From: Pelotomaculum isophthalicicum JI
GTDB lineage: Bacteria; Bacillota; Desulfotomaculia; Desulfotomaculales; Pelotomaculaceae
Length of the DNA stretch: 64,000 nucleotides
Assembly: GCF_029478095.1 (NCBI RefSeq)
Contig: NZ_JAKOAV010000014.1
Location: 1-64,000, forward strand
Direction of reading: 5' to 3'
Shown here: positions 1-7,716 of the stretch, piece after piece
Position numbering within the stretch: the first letter of the stretch is position 1
How the letters are laid out: every line of letters starts with the position of its first letter
Translations under genes and position numbers: made by a program
Notes under the pieces: generated by a model
Told to the model about the DNA's origin: nothing
The model's input: only the letters and a program-made list of their open reading frames with translations
Database searches by the model: none

Positions 1-1
1 G

Positions 2-937
2 TGCGCCCTGAAATGCCCCAGAGACGTAAAACAGATCGAAGACATGAAAGCCCTGCGCAGGATGGCTTCGGGATATGGCGTTTTCCCAACGGCGGTCAAG
101 CCGGTCCGCGGCGTGAGCGCTGGCCTCACCGCGGAAGGCAACCCCTTCGGTGAAAGCCGTAAGAACAGGGCGGACTGGGCAAAAGGCCTCTCTGTAAAAA
201 CATTCGAAGAAGGAATGGAATATCTATATTTTCCCGGCTGTTACCTCTGCTATGACCCGAGATTAAAAAAGGTAGCGCAAGCCACAGCCAGCGTTCTCAA
301 CAAAGCGGGAGTAGATTTCGGAATCCTGGGCGAACAGGAGAACTGCTGTGGAGAAAGCATCCGTAAAACCGGCAATGAGGAATTGTTTAAAAAATTAGCG
401 AAGGAAAACATCAAAACCTTTATCGATAACGGGGTAAAGAAAATCCTGGTCAACTCCCCTCATTGCTACCACACCTTCAAGAACGAGTATGCTGAGTTCG
501 GCGTGAACTTTGAAGTGATTCATATTTCCCAGTTCTTATTCCAGTTGGTCAACGAGGGAAAACTGCAGATCAGCAAGGAATTTGGGAAGAAGATCACCTA
601 TCATGACCCGTGTTACCTCGGCCGGCATAACGGCGTATATGACGAGCCGCGAGAAGTCTTAAAGAAGATCCCCGGCGTAGATTATACTGAGATGGTCGAG
701 GTAAGGGAAGAAAGCCTTTGCTGCGGCATGGGCGGAGGCAGGATTTGGATGGAAACCCACGCTGCCGACCGGTTTGCCAACCTCAGATTAAACGAAGCCA
801 TCGGGGTTGGGGCTGAGGTGCTCGTTACCGCCTGCCCGTATTGCATCACTATGTTTGAGGATAGCAGGGCAGTCCTGAATTATGACGACGTCATTCAGAT
901 TAAAGACATCACGGAGATCCTCCAGGAGGTGATTTAG
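2..937 (+). CDS. HdrD-like CCG-domain Fe-S oxidoreductase (5' end outside window)
   Basis: The reading frame is open from the first bases, so the gene begins upstream. The first visible residues (CALKCP) are the tail of a 4Fe-4S ferredoxin motif. Two CCG-type cysteine domains follow: one with GCYLC and ENCCGE, the second with HDPCYLG, SLCCGMGGG and ACPYC. A ferredoxin domain followed by two CCG domains is the HdrD (fused HdrC-HdrB) plan also found in lactate/glycolate oxidase Fe-S subunits. CCG domains bind unusual Fe-S clusters that carry out disulfide or quinone chemistry. It is the first visible member of a run with fdhD, hdrA and mvhD, so I infer it fills the HdrBC position of that complex. 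The actual substrate cannot be told from the sequence. Confidence 0.8.
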   Translation, partial: CALKCPRDVKQIEDMKALRRMASGYGVFPTAVKPVRGVSAGLTAEGNPFGESRKNRADWAKGLSVKTFEEGMEYLYFPGCYLCYDPRLKKVAQATASVLNKAGVDFGILGEQENCCGESIRKTGNEELFKKLAKENIKTFIDNGVKKILVNSPHCYHTFKNEYAEFGVNFEVIHISQFLFQLVNEGKLQISKEFGKKITYHDPCYLGRHNGVYDEPREVLKKIPGVDYTEMVEVREESLCCGMGGGRIWMETHAADRFANLRLNEAIGVGAEVLVTACPYCITMFEDSRAVLNYDDVIQIKDITEILQEVI

Positions 938-955
938 ATTACCGGGAAGCTAAGC

Positions 956-1747
956 ATGCAGGAAGCGATTGGCGTGCCAAATCTAAAAGACGTTACGGCG
1001 GAAGTAGTCTGCAATCGCTTTTCGGACGGGGAATGGGTCAGGACCTCAGTTCACGTGCCTAGCGAGATTGAGTTCACTATATATGTGAATGAAAAAGCAC
1101 TGGTCACCATCCTGTGCACGGCGGCCAAGCTAAATTACCTCACCATCGGATATCTTTACGCGGAAGGAATCATCTCGAGCATCGACGACGTGGCGAGCAT
1201 GCGGGTGAGTGAGGAGGAGGCGCTGGCCGATGTGCGGCTGAACAATCCTGAGTACGAGTTGCCAACGTTGCGGAAGCTTGGATGCAGCGGCAGTTCGGTG
1301 TTCAAAACTCAGGGACAGAGGGTTGATTCGGATCTTGTCGCCGCACCCACGGATATCCTGTCACTGATGAAGCGGCTGCAAGAGCAGATGGAGCTGTATC
1401 CGCTTAGCGGCGGCGTGCATACTTCAGCTTTATCCGATACCAAGAACCTGCTGGTAGTGGCCGAGGATATAGGACGGCATAACACCTTGAACAAGATCCA
1501 GGGCGAATGCTTATTGAAAGGAATATCAACCAGAGACCGGCTGATGCTGATCACCGGCCGCATATCGTCCGAGATGCTGCTCAAGGCGGCGAAAATGCAG
1601 GCTCCGATTGTTGTTTCACGGCACGCGCCGACGAAGAACGCCATTTTGCTTGCCACTGACATGGGCATAGCCCTGGTCGGCCAAGCCCGTGGCGACCGTC
1701 TGGCGGTGTTTACCCACCCGGAGCGGCTTGGCTGTTCAACAAATTAA
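956..1747 (+). CDS. fdhD: FdhD, formate dehydrogenase sulfurtransferase
   Basis: FdhD passes sulfur from a cysteine desulfurase to the molybdenum/tungsten cofactor of formate dehydrogenase. The 263 residues carry family hallmarks: SGGVHTS, EDIGRHN and TGRISSEM. The usual paired Cys of the mobile loop is reduced to one (LGCSGSS), so a single Cys may carry the persulfide. An AGGAGGTGAT Shine-Dalgarno sits at the end of the upstream gene, about 20 bases before the ATG used here. A rarer start closer to it is possible. No formate dehydrogenase is in the window, but this gene next to hdrA and mvhD suggests formate is one electron partner of the Hdr module. Confidence 0.9.
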   Translation: MQEAIGVPNLKDVTAEVVCNRFSDGEWVRTSVHVPSEIEFTIYVNEKALVTILCTAAKLNYLTIGYLYAEGIISSIDDVASMRVSEEEALADVRLNNPEYELPTLRKLGCSGSSVFKTQGQRVDSDLVAAPTDILSLMKRLQEQMELYPLSGGVHTSALSDTKNLLVVAEDIGRHNTLNKIQGECLLKGISTRDRLMLITGRISSEMLLKAAKMQAPIVVSRHAPTKNAILLATDMGIALVGQARGDRLAVFTHPERLGCSTN

Positions 1748-1796
1748 GTATGGTTAACCCGGATAGCGCGGGAAAACCTGATGAGGTGATAGAAAA

Positions 1797-4700
1797 TTGG
1801 AAGAAGAACTGTTGCTAAAAGAAAAAATTAAGCAACTTTGTAACAATCCTGGCGACAAAAATATTGGAGACGTAATGGTTGTTGGTGGAGGAATCAGCGG
1901 TATTCAAGCCTCCCTTGACCTTGCTACTGCCGGCTTTAAGGTTTACCTGGTCGAAAAAAAGCCGAGCATTGGCGGTCATATGGCGCAGCTTGACAAAACC
2001 TTTCCCACCAATGACTGCTCCATGTGAATACTCGCGCCAAAGCTGGTCGAGGTCGGCCGGCATCCAAATATTGAGGTCCTCACCTATACTGAAGTTGACA
2101 GCGTGGTAGGGGAAGCAGGAAACTTTAAGGTACAGGTAACGAAAAAACCCAAGTATATCGACGAGGACAAGTGCACGGGCTGCACTACATGCGTGGAGTA
2201 CTGCCCGGCAAAATATCCTGATGAATTCAACCAGGAAATATCGATGAACAAAGCGGTCCATATCTTCTTCCCGCAGGCGATTCCTCTTGTCGCGTATATC
2301 GACGAGACCTGTCTGTACCTTAAAGAGAATAAGTGCAAAATTTGCGAAGCGGTATGTGACAATAACGCCATAGATTTGAAACAAGAGCCGGAGACGAAAA
2401 TACTAAACGTAGGGGCGGTAATACTGGCCGCCGGTTTTGAGCCGTATGACCCCAAAGTCAAGGCTGAATATCACTACGGAGAGTTTCAGAACGTGATCAC
2501 CAGTATGGACTTTGAACGGCTGTTAAGCTCCACCGGCCCATACTCAGGTGAGATCCTGCGCACTTCAGACAAGAAGCATCCCCATAAGTTGGCCTGGATT
2601 CAGTGCGTGGGTTCCAGACAGGTTACTGAAGGCGGCAACAGCTATTGTTCGGCTGTATGTTGCACCTACGCCCAGAAGCATGTGATTTTGACCAAGGATC
2701 ACGACGCGGATGCGGAGTGTGTGATCTTCCATAACGATATTCGTTCCTATGGGAAGGATTTTGAGCGGTTCTACGACAGGACAAACAATCTTCCCGGGGT
2801 GCGGTTCATCAGAAGCTACACGTCAATAGTGAGAGAGGACCCGGTAACCAAGAATGTCACCGTACGGTATTCCACACCCGACGACGGTGTGAAAGAAGAA
2901 GAATTCGATATGGTGGTACTGTCCATCGGCTTGAATCCTCCTGTCGGCGCGAAGGAAATGGCTAAGAAATTCGGCGTTGAACTTACCGCTCACGATTACT
3001 GCAAGCTCAATCCCGTCAATCCAATGCAGACCAACAGGCCCGGGATCTTTGTAAGCGGAGGCTTCCAGGGTCCGATAGATATTCCCGAGTCGGTTTTCAG
3101 CGCCAGCGGGGCCGGCTCCCAGATTGGTGAACTGCTTAACTACAGGAGGGGCAATCTTTCTATAGAAAGGGTATACCCGGAGGAAAGGGATGTTTCCGCA
3201 GAGGAGCCGAGGGTCGGAGTTTTTGTGTGCCACTGCGGGGCTAATATCAGCAGGGTGGTAAATGTTCCTGATACGGTTGAATACTGCAAAACCTTGCCCT
3301 ATGTCGTCCACGCTCAGGAACAGATATTTTCATGCGCTACCAACTCCGCCAAAGAAATAACGGACGTGACCAAAGAAAAAGGACTCAACCGGGTGGTTGT
3401 CGCCGCCTGCTCCCTCAGGACTCTTGAGCCGCTGTTCCGTGATACCGTCCGGGAGGCGGGAATTAACCAATATTACTATGAAATGCCTAATATCCGGGAG
3501 CATAACTCCTGGGTCCACTCGAAAGAAAAGGAAATAGCCACTCAGAAGGCATGGGACTTAATCAGGATGGGAGTGGCAAGGGCTTGCAAGTTGGAGGCGC
3601 TGCAGGAGTTCGAACTGCCGGTAAACAAGACGGCGTTAGTGGTCGGCGGTGGCGTGGCCGGCATGACCTGCGCTCTTTCCATAGCCAACCAGGGACACGA
3701 GGTTTACCTCCTGGAGAAGGAATCCGTTCTTGGGGGAATAACGCGGAGAATTCATTCCACCCTGGAAGGGCTGGATGTTCAGGCCTATTTGGACGATCTG
3801 GTGCGCAAGGTTTACCAGCACCCCATGGTGCATGTGTATACTGACGCTGAAATTACTGACGCCACCGGTTATGTGGGCAATTTCGTAACCACGGTGAAGT
3901 CTAAAAGAGGGGTCACTGAGATTAAACACGGCGCGGCCGTTATCGCTATTGGCGCCGAAGTGTCCACACCCACCGAGTACCTTTATGGAGAAGATGACCG
4001 GGTCATGACCCACCTCGAGTTGGAGGAGCGGATCAACGAAGGCGACGAAAAAGTGGTTAACGCGGAAAGTCTCGTGATGATCCAGTGCGTTGGCTGCAGG
4101 AATGAAGACAGAAATTACTGCAGCAGGGTATGTTGCAGCGAGTCCGTAAAGAACGCGCTGAAGCTTAAAGAGATAAATCCGGAAATGGATATTTACATCC
4201 TCTTCAGAGACGTCAGAACATATGGATTAAAAGAGGATTATTACAGGGAAGCAGCGAGTAAAAATATTAGGTTCATCCGCTATGAACAGGATGATAAGCC
4301 CGAAGTGGAACCTGGCGAGTCGGATGAGGGCAAGCCGGTTCTGAAAGTTACCGTGACAGATTTTGTTTTAGGGAATAAGATTGAATTGGATGCTGATGTG
4401 CTTGCTTTGGCTGCCGCTATTGTTCCCTCGGAAGAAACCAATAAAATAGCCTCGCAATTCAAGGTGGTTTTAAGCCCGGACGGTTTCTTCAAGGAAGCGC
4501 ATGTCAAGTTAAGACCTGTTGAGTTTAACACGGACGGCGTTTATCTGTGTGGGCTGGCTCACTATCCCAAGTTCTTGCAGGAAACAATCAACCAGGCTTA
4601 TGGGGCCGCCGGCCGGGTGTTAACGCTTCTCTCGCATGATATAGTTATAGCTTCCGGTTCCGTCTGCCAGGTGGATGAGAAGAAGTGCATGGGGTGCGGG

Positions 4701-4895
4701 GCATGCGCCTCTGTCTGTACGTATGGCTCCCTGGCTGTTCAGGAGACGCGGCAGGGCAAGAAGGTTACAGTAAATCCCGTTCTATGCAAAGGATGCGGTC
4801 TCTGTAACTCGAAGTGTCCCACAGGGGCGATACAGTTGAAGCACTTTACCGATGATCAGATCACGGTCCAAATTGACGCGATGTTTGCGGAATAA
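1797..4895 (+). CDS. hdrA: HdrA, selenocysteine-containing FAD/Fe-S subunit
   Basis: HdrA is the flavin subunit that bifurcates electrons in heterodisulfide-reductase-type complexes. The 1032-residue product is about double the size of minimal HdrA. It has an FAD domain at about residue 25 (GGGISG), ferredoxin cysteines near 126, a second FAD domain near 614 (GGGVAGM) and two C-terminal 4Fe-4S motifs near 964 and 997. In-frame TGA at 2025-2027 (residue 77) follows NDCSM and precedes ILAPKLVEV, exactly where relatives have Cys. The protein is otherwise intact on both sides, so I read it as selenocysteine. The TTG start at 1797 is preceded by GAGGTGAT at good spacing. An annotation ignoring recoding would split this into a 76-residue fragment and a 930-residue protein. 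Confidence 0.88.
2025..2051 (+). promoter_or_regulatory. UGA-Sec codon and candidate SECIS hairpin of hdrA
   Basis: TGA at 2025-2027 is followed three bases later by a potential hairpin. Arm CTCGCGCC (2031-2038) pairs with GGTCGAG (2045-2051) across an AAAGCT loop, with one bulged C. Bacterial SECIS elements lie directly 3' of the UGA inside the coding region. The position fits, but this loop is closer to the UGA than in the classic examples. The assignment rests mainly on the protein context. Confidence 0.55.
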
Positions 4896-4927
4896 AACCT
4901 TGATTACTAACAAGGGGGTGAGAGCGA

Positions 4928-5773
4928 ATGAGTGCAAAATTTAAACCGAAGGTAATAGGCTTCGTATGCCACTGGTGAGCATACGGCGCTGCTGACTTGG
5001 CTGGAGTTTCCAGACTACAATATTCGACTGAAATGAGACTTGTTCACGTCATGTGTTCCGGTAGGGTCGACATGGCGCATGTACTCCGAGCTTTCTCAAA
5101 AGGAATGGACGGGGTGTTTATCGGCGGCTGCCATTTTAATGATTGTAATTATAGTGCCGGCGGGAATTTCCATGCGCTGAACATGACGCTTCTGACCAAA
5201 AAAATAATGGAACACATCGGGCTGAACCCCGAGAGATTAAGAATGAGAGTTATGTCCGGCAGTGAAGGAAACCTTTATGCCGAGCATGTCAATGACTTTA
5301 ACAAGAAAGTTAAAGAAATAGGGCCGTTTGGCAAAAATGAAGGAATAGACAAAGAAGAATTGATTTCCAGGATAGAAAAAGTTATAAAGCTGGTTCCGTA
5401 CATTAAAGTAATGATGAATAAGAAGCTGGCGGTACGTCAAGTGAACCCGGAAGACCCGGAAGAATGTGATAAGTATTTCACAATTGACGAGATAGACAAG
5501 TTACTTAATGAAAGAATCTCATACTATATTGAACCGGAGAAGTGCCAGGCCTGTACGACTTGCGCCAGGAGATGCCCAATGGGTGCTGTTATCAGCGCCA
5601 AGGGTCAGGTCCATATAATCGATCAGGAGAAATGTATCAGATGCGGCGCCTGCATTGCAGGCTGCCCGCCCCGCTTCAGCGCGATCAGGAAGATTGAGGC
5701 CGGCGAGCCGGTTCCGCCTCCCCTTCCTGAGGGAGAAAGGGCTGTGGTCAGAAAGGGTAAGGAAGTTAGTTAA
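4928..5773 (+). CDS. mvhD: MvhD-like electron-transfer subunit with selenocysteine and fused ferredoxin domain
   Basis: MvhD carries a 2Fe-2S cluster and links HdrA to a hydrogenase or formate dehydrogenase. The reading frame from ATG 4928 (GGGGGTGAGAGCGA upstream) gives a 281-residue protein with TGA at residue 17, in the context FVCHW-stop-AYGAADLAG. Relatives have Cys here (CxxC of the N-terminal motif). Downstream the MvhD domain continues through MRLVHVMCSGRVD and GCHFNDCNY. The C-terminus adds two 4Fe-4S motifs, CQACTTCARRC near residue 206 and CIRCGACIAGC near 236, a fusion absent from minimal MvhD. It follows hdrA by 32 bases and ends before a strong terminator. A conventional caller would start it falsely at 4997. 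Confidence 0.88.
4976..5013 (+). promoter_or_regulatory. UGA-Sec codon and candidate SECIS hairpin of mvhD
   Basis: TGA at 4976-4978 is followed 22 bases later by a perfect hairpin: CTGGA (5001-5005), loop GTT, TCCAG (5009-5013). A short stem with G and U in a small apical loop about 20 bases past the UGA matches the usual bacterial SECIS layout. Confidence 0.6.
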
Positions 5774-5807
5774 GGCAATGGAAGTGATTACCATATTGGA
5801 GTAGCAT

Positions 5808-5834
5808 AAATGCCGGAGTAAATTCCGGCATTTT
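5808..5834 (+). terminator. Intrinsic terminator after mvhD
   Basis: Perfect 10-bp stem AAATGCCGGA / TCCGGCATTT with a 6-base loop, running into T-rich sequence. It ends the hdrA-mvhD transcript. Confidence 0.85.
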
Positions 5835-5914
5835 ATGTCTCAAATATTTAGCTGCCATGCGTTCTGCATAGCTGTCAAAAGAAAAAATAATAATTACTTT
5901 GTCATGCATAATTC

Positions 5915-5943
5915 TTGACAACAATTAGTGAAATGTATATCAT
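5915..5943 (+). promoter_or_regulatory. Sigma-A-type promoter for hydrogenase operon 1
   Basis: TTGACA (5915-5920), 17-base spacer, TATCAT (5938-5943). It lies in the 412-base gap before hndA and leaves a leader of about 235 bases. The leader holds two palindromes: ACAGT-CGT-ACTGT (6081-6093) and a 25-base inverted repeat at 6105-6129 (GATAATCTGCC / GGCAGTTTATC). Either could bind a regulator or act in the RNA. I see no open reading frame in this gap. Confidence 0.65.
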
Positions 5944-6185
5944 GATTAATTGAAATAGTTTTATTAAAAAGTAAATTGGTACGTTTTTTGTAATTTTTTA
6001 CTAGTTGACTAAAGTTACTCCCGGGTTACCAGTATTTTATTTCGAGGGCATTTAGTTATTAAGTAAGAAATTCATTATGAACAGTCGTACTGTCGTTCTT
6101 TTGAGATAATCTGCCAGAGGCAGTTTATCATAAAGTAGTTAGTTAAAATAATCACAAAATGGTCAAAGAGTAAGGAGGGGAACAA

Positions 6186-6692
6186 ATGGGAGAAGCAGTC
6201 ACTAAGTGTCGGTGTGATTTGCAAGCTGAACTGGAAAAAGTGATTGCCCAGCACGAAGGAAGAAAGGACGATTTAATCGAAGTATTGTATTGGGTTCAGG
6301 AGAATTACGGTTATGTTCCGAAAGACGTACAACTTGTAATTTCCGAGAAGATGAACGTACCTTTAAGTGCTATTAATGGGGTAATTACTTTTTACCATCT
6401 CTTCTCATTAAAGCCAAAAGGCGAGTATGAGATTTCACTCTGTAAGGGGACGGCCTGTTATGTGCGGGGAGCGCCGCAAGTTTTGGAACGGTTTGAAAAA
6501 GAATTGGGAATTAAGCCGCATGACTCTACGGACGACAATATGTTCTCTCTTGAAGTGGTCAGGTGCCTGGGAGCTTGTGGTTTGGCTCCGGTTCTTACGA
6601 TCAATAAAGCGCCGCGCCCCCGGATGAAACCCGATCTTGTCCCGGGAATCATTAATGAGTTAAGAAATAAGAGTAAGGACTCAGAAGAATAA
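6186..6692 (+). CDS. hndA: HndA/NuoE-like 2Fe-2S subunit, operon 1
   Basis: NuoE-type subunit (168 residues) of an NAD-linked [FeFe]-hydrogenase. It has the four thioredoxin-fold 2Fe-2S cysteines in CKGTACYVRG and VRCLGACGLAP, and the helical N-terminal region (EVLYWVQENYGYVP) typical of the family. AAGGAGGGG sits just upstream of the ATG. It is the first gene of an operon also encoding HndB, HndC and HndD. In HndABCD/HydABC complexes this subunit relays electrons next to the flavin subunit. A paralogue lies at 27509. Confidence 0.92.
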   Translation: MGEAVTKCRCDLQAELEKVIAQHEGRKDDLIEVLYWVQENYGYVPKDVQLVISEKMNVPLSAINGVITFYHLFSLKPKGEYEISLCKGTACYVRGAPQVLERFEKELGIKPHDSTDDNMFSLEVVRCLGACGLAPVLTINKAPRPRMKPDLVPGIINELRNKSKDSEE

Positions 6693-6763
6693 TCAAGCCG
6701 GAAGCATAATGCCGACAGCCAAAAGAATGATTTTGGAAAGAGGAGCGAAGCTAAAGCAATAAA

Positions 6764-7315
6764 ATGCGTGAACTTTCTCATCACCTTTTAGATATCATCG
6801 AAAACTCGCTGGCTGCAGGCGCGTCCACCGTCAGGATAACGGTAATTGAAGACTCTGCCGGAGATATCTTGAGTTTTGAGGTTGGAGATAACGGTGGGGG
6901 AATGAATGAAGAAGAAATTGAACAAATTTTTGATCCATTTGTCACAAGCCGCCGTTTGAGAAGGGTTGGCTTGGGCATACCTTTGCTTCAACAGGCGGCG
7001 CGCGCTTGTGGGGGTGATCTGATTATCCAATCGGAGAAAGGGAAAGGGACGACAGTAAAGGCAACCTTTCAGCGTTCGCATATTGACCGGATGCCCTTGG
7101 GTGATGTAGCCGCTACATTAGTGGCTGCGGTGGCTGCCAATCCGGATGTGAATTTACTGTATAATCATCTGGTAGACGGACGTCAGTTTGTTTTTGACAC
7201 CAGTTGGTTAATTGGTAAATTTAAAGAACTGCCCCTGAATGATATTGAAGTTTTGAGCTGGATAAAGGAATTTTGCCGGGATGGTATTAAAAAATTATAC
7301 CGGGGTGAGAAATGA
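6764..7315 (+). CDS. GHKL ATPase-domain protein of the hydrogenase operon
   Basis: A 183-residue histidine-kinase-like ATPase fold without a phosphoacceptor domain. The N box is ENSLAAGAS, the G1 box DNGGGM, and the ATP-lid region GLGIPLLQQ. Genes like this are known inside bacterial HndABCD/HydABC operons, but the role is not established; a regulatory or assembly function is possible. Its stop overlaps the start of hndB by 4 bases, implying translational coupling. Operon 2 lacks it. Confidence 0.8.
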   Translation: MRELSHHLLDIIENSLAAGASTVRITVIEDSAGDILSFEVGDNGGGMNEEEIEQIFDPFVTSRRLRRVGLGIPLLQQAARACGGDLIIQSEKGKGTTVKATFQRSHIDRMPLGDVAATLVAAVAANPDVNLLYNHLVDGRQFVFDTSWLIGKFKELPLNDIEVLSWIKEFCRDGIKKLYRGEK

Positions 7316-7689
7316 TGAAACCATTAAAATCAATTCAGGATTTGGAGGCGTTAAAAGAAGCCGCGCTGGATAGAATCAAAGAGCGGCAAGTAGCCGGCAA
7401 GACTACAATAGTGGTGGGAATGGGAACCTGTGGAATAACCGCCGGAGCGAGAGAAGTAATGATGGCAATTATTGATGAAGTAAGTAAGAGAAATATTTCT
7501 GACGTAATTGTCAGCCAGGCGGGTTGCGTCGGGATGTGCCAGCATGAGCCCATGCTGGAAGTAATCAAGCCGGGTATGCCCAATGTCATGTACGGTCATA
7601 TTGACGAGGAAAAAGCCCGGCGGCTCGTGCTTGAACATGTTGTCAACGGCCATGTGATTGAGGAATGGGCGATAGTGCAACGAGATTAG
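7312..7689 (+). CDS. hndB: HndB-like 2Fe-2S ferredoxin, operon 1
   Basis: A 125-residue thioredoxin-like ferredoxin with GTCGITAGAREV, QAGCVGMCQHEP and a C-terminal YGHIDEEKA region. It matches HndB, the small 2Fe-2S subunit encoded between hndA and hndC. It resembles the N-terminal domain of NuoF-type HndC and probably exchanges electrons with it. The start overlaps the preceding ATPase gene. Confidence 0.88.
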   Translation: MMKPLKSIQDLEALKEAALDRIKERQVAGKTTIVVGMGTCGITAGAREVMMAIIDEVSKRNISDVIVSQAGCVGMCQHEPMLEVIKPGMPNVMYGHIDEEKARRLVLEHVVNGHVIEEWAIVQRD

Positions 7690-7716
7690 TTGAAATTGTG
7701 AGAGGAGGGTCCGGTT

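Noticed and set aside
2025-2027. hdrA as a nonsense-mutated pseudogene
   Set aside because: The stop sits exactly at a conserved Cys, the frame continues for 956 codons without damage, and the neighbour mvhD shows the same event.
1815-2384. 189-codon minus-strand frame
   Set aside because: Antisense to hdrA across the Sec site, without recognisable domains.
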